Source: Lasiosphaeris hirsuta
Lineage: Eukaryota > Ascomycota > Sordariomycetes > Sordariales > Lasiosphaeriaceae
NCBI GenBank assembly: GCA_030549175.1
Contig: JAUKUA010000002.1
Location: forward strand, 1,116,001-1,180,000
DNA: 64,000 bases
Direction: 5' to 3'
The notes beneath the pieces were generated by a model. It saw nothing but the letters and a program-made list of their open reading frames with translations, ran no database searches and was not told where the DNA came from. Position 1 is the first letter of the stretch, and the number at the start of each line of letters is the position of its first letter. The translations under genes and the position numbers were made by a program. Of the stretch, positions 1 through 10,532 are shown piece after piece.

Positions 1-178
1 GTTTTCAATATCCCGTCGCCGCGAGCATACAGCCCCCCCTCGCCGCACTCTCTTCCTTTGCCGAGGCGACGTATGAACTCTGTCCATCCTTTTACTGCTA
101 CTCAAGCACACGCGCTTCCTGCTTGGCGACGCCACTCCTTGACTGGTGCCGTGACATACGTCAGCACAGTCGCCCAAG

Positions 179-3100
179 ATGTTCTGGAGATTTGGCGGTT
201 ACGCCAACATCTCCACCATCGACAACATACTTGAGAAGGACAATTTCGAGCTCGAAGATCTTCTCGACGAGAGCGACCTCATCCAAGAGCTCAAGCAACA
301 CAATGCCAAGCTGGTGGAATACCTGCGCGACCAGAAGGTGCTCGAGAGACTCTTGGAGTACGTGGTCGCTCCAAGGCTTGCACCAGTCGCAACACCCGAT
401 GGGGACGAGGATGACGAGGAGGGAAAGGGAAAGGGCCGCTCGGTGGTCCCCTTCTCGAGGCCACACACCCTACCGAGGGCCAACGAGCTCGGAAGTGAAG
501 AGGAAGTCGAGAAGAAGCGCAATCGTTACGCATTTGTGGCCGCCGAGGTTCTGTCATCCGACAACTGGTCCATTTGTGAAGCTCTGATGGAGAGCCGGCC
601 CCTCCTGCGTAACTTTTGGCAGTTCCTTAAACGCCCGACTCCGCTTGATCCTCTGCAGGCGAGCTACTTCACCAAAGTCAACGAGTCCCTTTTTGACAAG
701 AAGACAGAGGATATGCTGGATCTCTTGAAGTCCCTAGATGGCGCTATTCCTGATATTTTAAAGCATGTGGACTGCCCCATGATTATGGATTTGTTGCTCC
801 GCATCATCAGCCTAGAGCGGACAGAGAGCGGGCAAGGCATTGTCGAGGTATGTTTCGATTCGGCTGTTGAAGGCCTTTGTCACACTGACCAAGCCGCGCG
901 CAGTGGCTGTATACCCAGGATGTTATTCCAACCCTCCTTTCATTCCTCGGCCCAGAGCACAGCTGGGCGACGCAAACGTCTGCCGGCGATTTTATGAAGG
1001 CAATCATTACCGTTTCAGCAAATGCTTCACAGAACGAACAAACCTGTATCGGCCCCAACGAGCTTACTCGCCAGCTGGTCTCGAAACCCTGCGTTGAACA
1101 GCTGATCAAATACATGTTGGGCGGCGGAAATCCCCTTACCTGTGGCGTGGGCATCATTATAGAGGTTATTAGAAAGAATAATTCCGACTACGACCCCGAT
1201 GGTGTGGAGTCGGGCTCGATTCCGTCCGGTCGCGACCCTATTTATCTCGGCACTCTCCTCCGACTGTTCGCCGAACACGTTCCCGACTTCATGAACTTGA
1301 TCATGAACGCGCCCGCCCAGAAGGATCGGCTCGTTTCCACTTTTGGCAACAAGATCGAACCGCTCGGTTTCGACCGCTTCAAGACTTGCGAGTTGATGGC
1401 TGAGCTGTTGCATTGCAGCAACATGGGCTTGCTGAATGAGGTTGGTTCCGAAGAGTTTATCACAGCCCGCGATACGCAGCGCCAACGCCTCCGTGTTGAG
1501 GGACGTCTCCACCAGGCGCGCGCAGAGGAGATTCCATCCTCGACCGAGGACCTCACCATGCGCACATCACACTCCTCCCCCGCCGAAGAAGTCCGCAGAC
1601 TGGAAGTCACAAACAGCTCGGTCGATGACGACGGATTCGAGGAGGTGACGCATGCTGCGGATGAAGACAGTTCTCATGGGGTCGAGGAACTACCCGAGGT
1701 TCCTGCCTCGGGCCCGATATCGTCGTTCTTGGACAAGGACGAGGACGATTTCGTCGACGAGCCCTTGAGTTCGCCAAGACTGCACGTTCGCGAACTCAAA
1801 GAGAAGAAGGACGAGGGTCAGTTTGACGACCGGGACCTGGTGGTTCGACCCCTCTCGCCCAACAAAAAGTCACTTGCGGGTAAGCCCCAGGACCCGGTGC
1901 CAACGGTCACTGTGGAGGATGTGACCGAGGAAGCAGCCAATCTCTCCATCGACGGCGAGAAGCCCGAAGCGGGAAGCTCAGGGGCCCAACAAGCAGAGTC
2001 CGAAAGGGACGGTCAGTCGGAAACCAGTGACCAAACTGGCACGCCTCTCCTGACACCGACCACGTCAGAGTCCGAGCCTCATCCCGCAGACCTACTTGTC
2101 GCCGAGACTGTCAAGGAGGTAGCTGCGGCATTGGGAGGGATGTCTCCCCACCCGGAAGATACCCCGGCGCCTTTGTTCTCGACTTCGGGCGACTCTGCTG
2201 TCGAGTCATCCGCTGCGGATGCCGACGTCCCAGTATCCGAGGACCAGGAAGCTTCCACAAAGCTAACTGAAACATCCACTGTTACGCTCACCGACGTATC
2301 GACCACCGAGCTCCCCGCGACTCAGACCGAGACCGGAGAGGTGTCTGTCATTATCGGCAATGTCAGCGACCCCACAACACCCATCGACGACAGCCCCATC
2401 AACACGAAGCCCGTTGTTGGAGATTACCTCAAGATGCAATTCGTTGAGTATCGTGTGGTCCCCACCATCCTCAACTTCTTTTTTGGTTACCCGTGGAACA
2501 ACTTTCTCCACAACGTCGTTTACGATATTGTTCAACAAGTATTCAATGGTCCCATGGACCGTGGCTATAACCCCACGCTCGCTATTAGCCTTTTCGAGGC
2601 TGCCGACGTTACCAACCAAATCATTAACGGTCAGCTGGCCAGCGAGAAGTCACAAGCCGTCAACAAGACCCGCATGGGCTACATGGGCCACCTCACCCTC
2701 ATTGCCGAGGAGGTCGTCAAGTTCACCGAGCGTCACCCGCCTGAGCTTTTGAGCGAGGTGGTTTTGGAGAAAGTGATGGCCCAAGACTGGATCAACTATG
2801 TCGAGGGCGCCCTTGCCGAGACCCGCGAGCGTGATAACGCCATTCTTGGCGGTGTACGGCCAGAGGTTGCCATGAGCAACCGGGCTGGCGCATCCGCGCT
2901 GGCTGGCGGCCTCTCTGGCCTCGGATCAATCGGTCTCGGTGGTGGTAGCTCCAGCGCCCTCGCGGAAGCCGGGCTGAATGGAGGCCAGGATGTGTCCGAC
3001 AATGGTGGCACCAGTGGCATCGGACCGTTTGCCATCAGCGCCGGGACGCTCATGAGCGGATTTGGCAGCTCCAGCGATGAGGATGATGATGAGGAGCAAG

Positions 3101-5132
3101 ATAACGAGGAGGACGTCAACAACGAGGTTGGTAATTTTCACGTGAACAGTTCCCCCCTCCACAGATATTATCTGGGCTCAAGTGAGCCGCTGAACCCGAA
3201 CAAGCCCGTCGAAGAGGCGCCCGATGTCGACCTGGTAGAGAATATCGACGATGATGACGACGAAGCTTTTGGCGCGGAATACTTCGAACCCTTCGATGGC
3301 ATTTAGGTGACTGCCAGTGGTAAGGGTCGCGCTCTATTCGGCCAAACAAGGTTTTTCGCCACAGGAATATCGACAGCACAAGTAGGTCGGGACAACATTC
3401 AGGAAGAAGCATTTGATGAAGCCATCTTGTTGGATGATGCTGCCGAAACGGATGACTGTGACGAATCTCCCAGCGCAAGTCAAGACAGCCCCAATGTCAA
3501 ACGACCAGCCTATGATCACCTCCTAGATCAATGGAATTCACCGGAACCATCTCGAGAGGATGATGAGGACCTCGGCAGGTTTCTCTATGAACTTGACCAA
3601 ATGAAAGATAGTTCCTTTGGGGATCGGGGACGACGATGAGGTCGTTTCACGGTTCGGGGAGGTCACGTCTACTGTATACCCCCTTTTACTTTGTTCTTTC
3701 CTAGCCAGTATCTTGACGGCATAATACCCAAGATGCTTCCTCCATGAGTCTTGAGCAGCGAGATGCACGTATTATCGGTGCCATGTAAGGTATTGGGTCT
3801 GTTTGTGATAGGATGATTGTGGGGCCGTGGATGGTTTTCTTCTCTGTGCTGTACTGTCAAACTGGTCGTTTTGGATTGGAGTCATCTGGGAAACCGTCAC
3901 CTGCCGAACCTGTCATCCTCGACCGAGCCTGCCGTGGCTGCACCTTTACCCTCGGACATCTACCAAGACCAGCTGTGCCTACTCCAGCTCGGAGTTGGTC
4001 TTGACTATGGCACACCTACAAGGTGTGGTGATCATGCTTGCTTTGCCCTTTTCACGGACTACACCGGCTACATTGCGAAAAAGACGCAAGCAATCAGCTA
4101 ACTGGATGAGGATAGTTCCGAGCATATACCGATCCCCTCAACGCCAACAACTCAACATCTATGAACCCTCCCTCCATCCCACCGCCCCCACCGCCACCCC
4201 CACCTCTTAACATCCCCCCTTCTCGCGCTCGCCTCCAACTTGCGGCGCGCCTCGCCATGAACAAGCGCAACGCCGCGGCCGCCGCCAACGGAGGCCAAGA
4301 AGGCACCTCCGCCTCGACCGATGACGCGGGGCCCGAGAATCATGAGAGACCGAATGCAGCAAACAGCGACCGCTTGCGGAACCCCTTCGCCGATGATGAC
4401 GACGACGATGACGTGGGCAGTGGCTCGGGAAGTGGGAGCGACGACGGTGAGGTTGGGAACTTGGGCGGTGAAGGCGTGGGCAGCAGCAGCTGGAACCGCG
4501 GTTCTTGGTGGCGGGGTGTAGTACGCAGCGCCCGGCGGAGTGACCGGAAGAATGACGCTGATAAAGCGTCCTCAAAGGAAGCAACAGAGCGCTTCGGCGA
4601 CGGCCGCGACGACAGCGACGATTCCGACGGACCCGGCGACGAGGAGGACGATGTCGAGGAGGATATCGAGGACGAGGAGTTTGGCGACTTTGCGATGCCC
4701 GAGGTCGGCAGTAAGGACGGGAACGCCACGTCGGGAGGCTTGGTTACCGGGATCGATCCTGCCAGGGAGAAGATTCTGCTCAAGCCACTTCCGGTACATC
4801 CCAGCTCGATCAAGAGCAGCGTCAGCCCCTTCAGCAGCCTCTGGCCGTTCTCCACCCAAAGCTTTGGATCGAAGGAGAAGGATGTCAAGGAGGATAACCA
4901 CGTCTCAGCAGCCGACAAGGCACTCGACCTGGAGAAGACAATACCTGGGGAGGAGAAGACGGCAGAGATGCCGATCAAGCCTGACGACGTCGAGGAAGTT
5001 GTGGTGGGGGAAGACGGTAAGAAGATCGACCGAGCGATCGAGGCCAAGCGGAGAACGAGTATTGAGGACCCGGATGACGACGAGGTCGATGTTGGAGAGG
5101 AGATCATCGCGGGCCGGATCGGAATCGCCTAA
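179..5132 (+). CDS. SAPS-family Sit4/PP6 phosphatase-associated protein (Sap155/Sap185/Sap190, Ekc1-like)
   Basis: The predicted product is a regulatory subunit that binds the Sit4/PP6-type protein phosphatase. The N-terminus (MFWRFGGYANIST, then a stretch with EDLLDESDLIQELK) is characteristic of SAPS proteins. Predicted exons are 179-847, 904-3126 and 4116-5132, giving 1302 residues. Intron 1 (848-903) has GTATGT, CTGAC and CAG; the joined frame reads WLYTQDVIPTLLSFLGPE. The SAPS helical core covers roughly the first 400 residues. An acidic, low-complexity region follows, then a conserved-looking block (QFVEYRVVPTILNFFFGYPW) near residue 730. The last exon encodes YTDPLN, a proline run, EEFGDFAMPE and LLKPLPVHP, which I associate with the C-terminus of filamentous-fungal SAPS proteins. 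The 989-nt second intron is unusually long and has a weak GTTGGT donor. If it is retained, the frame ends at 3306 (1023 residues). The family is certain; the 3' structure is inferred. Confidence 0.88.
3127..4115 (+). other. Long intron or alternative 3' exon inside the SAPS gene
   Basis: This segment lies between two parts of the SAPS coding sequence. The upstream frame stays open to TAG at 3304-3306, with an acidic tail ending near EYFEPFDGI. The same frame then runs open for another 110 codons to 3639 (containing AFDEAILLDDAAETDDCDE), with codon use like coding DNA. From 3640 to 4115 I see no convincing frame. The proposed acceptor is ctaactggatgaggatag, ending at 4115, and it restores phase 0 into FRAYTDPLN. 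The segment could be a retained or alternative terminal exon, an insertion, or a long intron with remnant coding sequence. Confidence 0.5.
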
Positions 5133-5570
5133 TGTAGCACACGCGCAAACACACACACGCACGCACTTTTGTCACGGTGGTCATGATCTTGTTGATGAGA
5201 TCTGGAATGACGGTATGTCTAGCATGGAATGATAGTAAGGACGCGCTATGGTACGGCAAGGATGGAATCATTTGGGATGTCCTACGCTATGGTATGGTCG
5301 GTGTCATGTGGCGGATTGGAGGTTTGCGGTGTACATGTATTTGTAGTCTATTCTTACCTGTTGTTCTATGGAACGATTTTATTACACCTTTATTGTTTGC
5401 ATCCGTGTCAGTGTGTCGCTCTGGTCAGGTTGACTGTCAGTTCACAATCGCGAGCTGCATTTCAAGCCGGTTGTACCACACCCGTAACTCGCCCCTCATC
5501 GGGTAGGATTTATATACCAGTGTGTCACTCCTGAGGACGAGTTCCTCACCACCTGCATCCGTATCGCGGG
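5133..5570. other. 3' flank of the SAPS gene, no gene seen
   Basis: The stretch begins with an (AC)-rich run just after the stop. It holds only short unsupported frames and probably includes the 3' UTR. Confidence 0.5.
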
Positions 5571-6250
5571 TAAATCACAGCCTGACTTTGGTCCAGGGGG
5601 GTGCCTGATGACGCCGATGCTCCTCCAGAAGGGCCCTTGGCGGATTTATCCACGAGCGAGGCGCGTTGGGTTCGCTACCGTCCGGCTCGCGTCGACATTG
5701 AGCCGGATGTTGCCTAAGGCGCGCGAGCCACCGTCTGCATAGAATAGCAGGATGATGCCTAGACAGATCTCGAGAGGTAGCGCTCGCTTTCGCGTGCGCG
5801 GTTCTCTCTGAGGAGGTCAACGGCAAAGCTTTGGAAACGGGCGCCCGGTAGTCTCGGGCAGGTGGAAAACCTGGGCGGCGGTGACGTTGCGGAGCGGCGC
5901 GGAACTGTACGGGTGAGACTTTTGTCCGGGGGGCTCGCTGGGAGCGTCGTCGGCGAAGGGCGCGTCGGGCTGGGGGCGGAGCTGGCGTGTGGGAGGACGG
6001 GCGAACTGGTCGAGCGGCAGTAGGTGGCTAGGAATACGCGACCATGAGCATAAGGAAGCATACGAGGATAGTTGTGCCTTGATCGGTGGCCCGGGTTCCC
6101 AGGATAAGGATCTTGTCTACTTGTGACACGGGAAAGCATGTCCAGGTTACGCCGGGTGAGGATTTCCAGAGTGTCTGGACACTGTCACGGTCATATCCTG
6201 AGTGGTGTGGATGCATGGAGATAAGGCGGGTATCATGATGATTGTAGAAG
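5571..6250 (-). pseudogene. Decayed protein-coding gene of unknown family
   Basis: On the minus strand several coding-like peptides lie in order but in different frames. The first, around 6090-6030, contains VDKILILGTRATDQGTT. The next, around 6020-5825, contains SSAPLRNVTAAQVFHLPETT. The last, around 5770-5650, contains LGIILLFYADGGSRALGNIR. A possible intron (GTTGAC...CGAG, about 5825-5770) would link the last two, but an in-frame TAA follows near 5647. No start codon or single intact frame is visible. I do not recognise the family. The region could be a small multi-exon gene that I cannot resolve, but a relic fits better. Confidence 0.35.
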
Positions 6251-7137
6251 AGTGATGCCGGTGACAGAATCCAGCTTGACTACGTAGGCACGAGACCAAT
6301 ACCGCAAACGCCGCAATGAGGTTGTACGACAAGAGTCTTGTAGCGATGCTCGAGCGCGATTTGTTGAGAATTCATGCTTGCAGATGGGTAACGGCAAGAG
6401 AGGTTATCGCACCTACTCTCGCGCTGAAGGGCGCATGATCAAGACCGCAGCTTCCTTTCGAGTTTCCAGAAGGTGAGGGCACGCACCCCCCTGCGTTTGT
6501 CTACGACGGTGGCAATGTGGGAAGCAGCACCCCGCCGACCCACTCCACCGTCACCCCTGCGTCCCCGCAGTCCATTCATTGGTGGCAGGGCCTCAATCAT
6601 TGGATGGTCGGGCGGGCATCTCCCCAATCCAACTCAACCCTTCGAGCTGCGACAACTTGTGCCCTCTCCCCATCGCAAGGCATATCTCGCCTAGCGAGCA
6701 AACGTGGCCTGGTTTCCGCTTCCCGTCTCTGCAGGTCACGGCTACGCCGTTATTGCACGCATAGTACAACCACAATGCAACCGCCACCGGGTAAACAAAC
6801 CAAGGGGAAAGCGGGAGCATCAGGAGGGAAGCGCACGATGGGCGAGCAGGGTCTCGCTGTCGTTGACATGGCTGCTACTTGCCACGACGTCAACCTCTTG
6901 GGTGACAGCGCTCGGTATCTTACGTGTCAGTTGCTCTGAGACCATTTGTTCCTCCCCAGTCTCGGTGCTAACGATTGTCGATGCAGAGACCCCCAACTTC
7001 GATCGCCCAAAACATAGCTTCGAATCAGAATACCCTCCGACTGGGCAGTTGCCCATTGCCGCAACCTATCGCTCGATCCTCGAATACGCCGATATTACCT
7101 ACAACCCCTCTGGATACACAATACTGTATGATTAAAG
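6251..7137. other. Upstream region of the alpha/beta hydrolase, no gene seen
   Basis: Only short overlapping frames without recognisable domains are present. The region probably carries the promoter and 5' UTR of the hydrolase gene starting at 7138. Confidence 0.4.
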
Positions 7138-8450
7138 ATGGCTACCCCGCCGTCTAACGAGTCCGCACATGCTACACCGAAGCACGGAGAGGAGGGCACA
7201 GGGCGCAGGCGAGAGACGCCAGCCCTGCTCTCCAAACTCTCCTATGCCGGCCAAATATACAGCATCCGGGGGTTTACGGCTCCCGGTCGCTGGCTGCGCG
7301 ACTGGAAGGAATACTTCTATCCGCCTGTCGGAGCGCCGAACTTTGTCAAAACATACGAGTGCCGGCCAGACCTACCTGTCCGGTGAATAGCCCAGCGGCA
7401 AAACCACTTTGCACATTGCTAACACAGTTGTGAAGTGTCTTTTTTCCCGCCTCCTACGACCAAATCTCACCGAAAACCCTCCCGACGCTCTTCACCATCC
7501 ACGGCGGCGGCTTCTGCATCGGTCACGTCCGCGACGATGACGAGTGGAACCGCGCGTTCGCCGACGGCCAAGACGTCTTGGTTATCGCCCTCAATTACTC
7601 TAAAGCCCCCGCTGCGCCCTTCCCGACGGCAATCCACGACCTCGAAGCCCTCCTCCTCGCTCTCCTCTCGGACGAGTCGCTGCCCATCGATCGTGCCCCG
7701 CACCTGGGCCGCGGCCGCAATGCCCTGCTCGGGTTTTCCGCTGGCGGTAACCTCGCGCTGGCCGTGAGCCAGCTTCCCACCGTCCGCGACCACGTGCTTG
7801 CGCCCGCCGCAGCTGTTAGCGTGTACGGTTACCTCGACCTGAGCGTGCCGGCCGAGGAGAAGACGGCCAACCGGCCTTTTAAACCCTCCCTCGAGCTGCC
7901 CCGCGGCGGTAAGGTCGACGCACTCCTCTGGCTCATGCCCGCCTTCGACTGGAGCTACGTCCCGTACGGCCACGACCTGCGAGACCCGCTACTCAGCCCG
8001 TACTTTGCCACGCGGGACCACCTGCCGCCGTACGTGGGGATCGTGGCGGCCGAGCTGGACTTTCTGGCGCACGAGGGCTGGAGAACGGCGTGTCGGTTGG
8101 CGCGTGAGGGGCTAGGGGAAGGGGGTTGGGCAGCCGAGGGGGGCAGGTACAGGCACAAGGTGCCAGATCGGCTGAGTAAGGAGAAGCCGTGGCGCGTGTG
8201 CGGGCGGGAGGAGGTATCGTCGAGGGTGGGGGAGCTGGAACGCGACGACGGGCGGTTTTCGTTTGAGGAGAGTTGGCTCGGCGGAGGGGTCAAGTGGCTG
8301 CTCGTGCCAGACGTGTTGCATGGTTTTGACAATCAGAACATCAGGGCGCTGATGGGGGGCGAGGAGACGGTGAGGGATGCTGAGGCGAAGACGAAGGCGT
8401 TCATGGATGAGCTGGGGCTGTGGCTGAGAGACACTGTGTGGAAAGTGTGA
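7138..8450 (+). CDS. Alpha/beta hydrolase fold-3 (HSL-like esterase/lipase)
   Basis: This is a predicted serine hydrolase acting on ester substrates, 419 residues long. Exons are 7138-7382 and 7436-8450. The 53-nt intron (GTGAAT, GCTAAC, ending TGAAG) is needed to reach the frame that contains the active site. The joined sequence reads PDLPVRVFFPASYDQIS and runs into the oxyanion-hole motif HGGG at residues 104-107. The nucleophile lies in GFSAGG (Ser about 183). The likely acid is Asp about 290 (AAELDFLAHEG) and the base His about 377 (VLHGFDN). No signal peptide is visible, so the enzyme is probably intracellular. The substrate cannot be inferred, and no clustered biosynthetic partner is nearby. 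Confidence 0.85.
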
Positions 8451-8769
8451 GCGACAGGTATTTTTGCAACACTGCAAACGTGCTGAGCTATTATTCCTAT
8501 TCCCTATTCTTCCTGGTCGTCATGCGTCTCCATGGGCTGCCAACTCGCCTTTGCCAACTGTTAGTGGCTTAATTTAAGGACAAACGGAGTCACAGCAAAA
8601 TGTGAAGGCCTAAGTCTACGCTGTCTTAACCTTTCCTTCCTCCTATTACATCCAAGTCAGGTTTCGCAATTTTGGTGCACCAAAAATTGCATCAAAGTGT
8701 TGCAAATGAACAAGGAGCAAAGTGAATGTGGTCATGAGTGGGCAAAAATGGCCAAAAAAAAAAAGATGT
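8451..8769. other. Intergenic, no gene seen
   Basis: Contains the likely 3' UTR of the hydrolase and an A-run (about 8755-8764) just before the tRNA gene. Nothing else is recognisable. Confidence 0.5.
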
Positions 8770-8856
8770 CTCCTCGACCGGAATCGAGCCGGTGACCTTT
8801 CGGTATATGATTTTACAATTACAGCCGAACGTGATAGCCAACTACACCACAAGGAG
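8770..8856 (-). tRNA. tRNA-Tyr (GTA), intron-containing
   Basis: The minus strand folds as a tRNA. Acceptor CTCCTTG pairs with CGAGGAG, followed by an A discriminator. The D-arm reads GGTGTAGTTGGCTATCAC. The anticodon stem is TTCGG/CCGAA, and the T-arm is ACCGG-CTCGATT-CCGGT. The anticodon loop is C-T-GTA-A, followed by a 14-nt intron and then A38, the canonical nuclear intron site. The anticodon GTA, C1-G72 pair and A73 agree with eukaryotic tRNA-Tyr, whose genes carry introns. The isotype rests on my placement of the loop; a pseudo-tRNA is possible. Confidence 0.65.
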
Positions 8857-10532
8857 TTTATTTGTTGTGGAGATGCCCCACAATGAGAACCTATCAGCGC
8901 TGGGGCTCCCTGATTGGGTGGCGACTCCTCCACCAAACCATGCGACTCGACACTTGCAGGCCGCTGACATCACTTCAAGGGGCTGGGGTCAAGGTCCCGC
9001 CTCTCAAGTTTCAGAGTCATTGGAAGTTTACCAAAATGAGTCATGATTTCCAGTGCAGAACTGAGCAACAATAAAAGGTCTCCTAAAGCTATTTGATACC
9101 TAGGCTTACGTAAGTGTAATCGCATCATCAACGTCAACGATAGCCGCAGTCGATGATATCCCTTTCAAGTTTGCGTCCTGATAATGCACCATGGCATACT
9201 GGTTGCACAAACACCTGTGTTTGTTTTAAATTCCAGGGACCCTATTGTGTTACGGTGGTTTAAGTCTGGTGTAGCCAAGCTGTGCGCTGCGCTATCGTTC
9301 CGCTTTCGCAAAGTTTTTGCCCTCTGATTGGTCGTTCGGCCATTAATCACCACAATCCAGGCTCTCCAAGGCTCATTCAATAATAGTTTCGACTACCACC
9401 AGCTCATACAATCCTTTTCCATGACAACACGGCGATTCACAACGCAACACACGCAATAGCCATAAGCTGGGTCCAGGACGCGCGTGCTAAACCCGCTTAA
9501 CACCAGGGATCCGGAGCGTAAGGTAGATAAGATATATTCTTTTTCCGAGCGGAGCGAGGTTCCCCCTCCCCGAGTACCGAGGGCCACCCAGAGGCAAAAT
9601 AAAAGAGTTCACGTTATTGTGTAGGTTTCAAGTTGCTTCAATATTTCCAATAAGCGCTCCGCTGGCCCGAACTTGCACCCATTGGCGAGCTACTTTGTCG
9701 ATTCCGGTGTCCCGAGCTTGCTTCTCTTCATGCCGGATATCAAATGTGTGCTTCCTGGCCCTTGCCAGTCTGCCTTTTCTTGGAGATCAAGTCTGGCGGG
9801 AGACCACGAGGCCGTCGCAGAAACGACGTTGAGAGGGGGAGAAAGAGGCTCGAAAATGTTGGGGAAGCAAGGAAATAATGAGGGTAGTACCATTCATCCG
9901 AACGTTTACCACTGCCCGTGACTGCGGTTTCATGTTCCGCATGTCGCGCAGAGAGGTCACACCACAACAAAGCCAGTCACACTGTCCCTCTCTGCCACTC
10001 AGCCCTACACGAGCACATCCAATTGCGACGGGATCATGGTCGGTGTGTTGGTGACGGTGCAGTTCCACAGCTCCTGGAGAAGCGCACGAGACCGCAGACA
10101 CTGGCTGGACCGGTTTCCCTGGGAATCTGGGGGGAGGAGGGAGGGGGGGGGGGGGGACAAGAAGCTTTTACCGTGAATGTTCTCGACGGCGGGGCACAAT
10201 AACCTGACTTGAGATGAGCAAAATTGGGCTCCTCCCTCCCTCCCCGGCCGCAGTGGGTCTCGGCATTCTCTCATGCTTTTGCATTTCGTCAAATTGCTCC
10301 CTCACGCACACGTTTAAAAGCGAGCAATCCGACAGATGGTTCATTTTTTGGCATCCGCCACTTGTCACTACCTTAGCTATCTGCCATGCGCATGCGCATC
10401 TGCACTTTTGTTCACCTCCCTCCCTATTGTCTACTGTCTACAGCCGCTACAGCACTAAATACCATCAGGGTAACATATATTGTCTTGTAGCAAAACCCGA
10501 CTGTTCTTCAGGCGCTAGCACCTTGTCGAAAC
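8857..10532. other. Intergenic, no gene seen
   Basis: No supported coding frame. It includes a G-run of about 14 nt near 10143-10156 and pyrimidine-rich sequence just upstream of the next gene, as is usual for fungal promoters. Confidence 0.45.
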
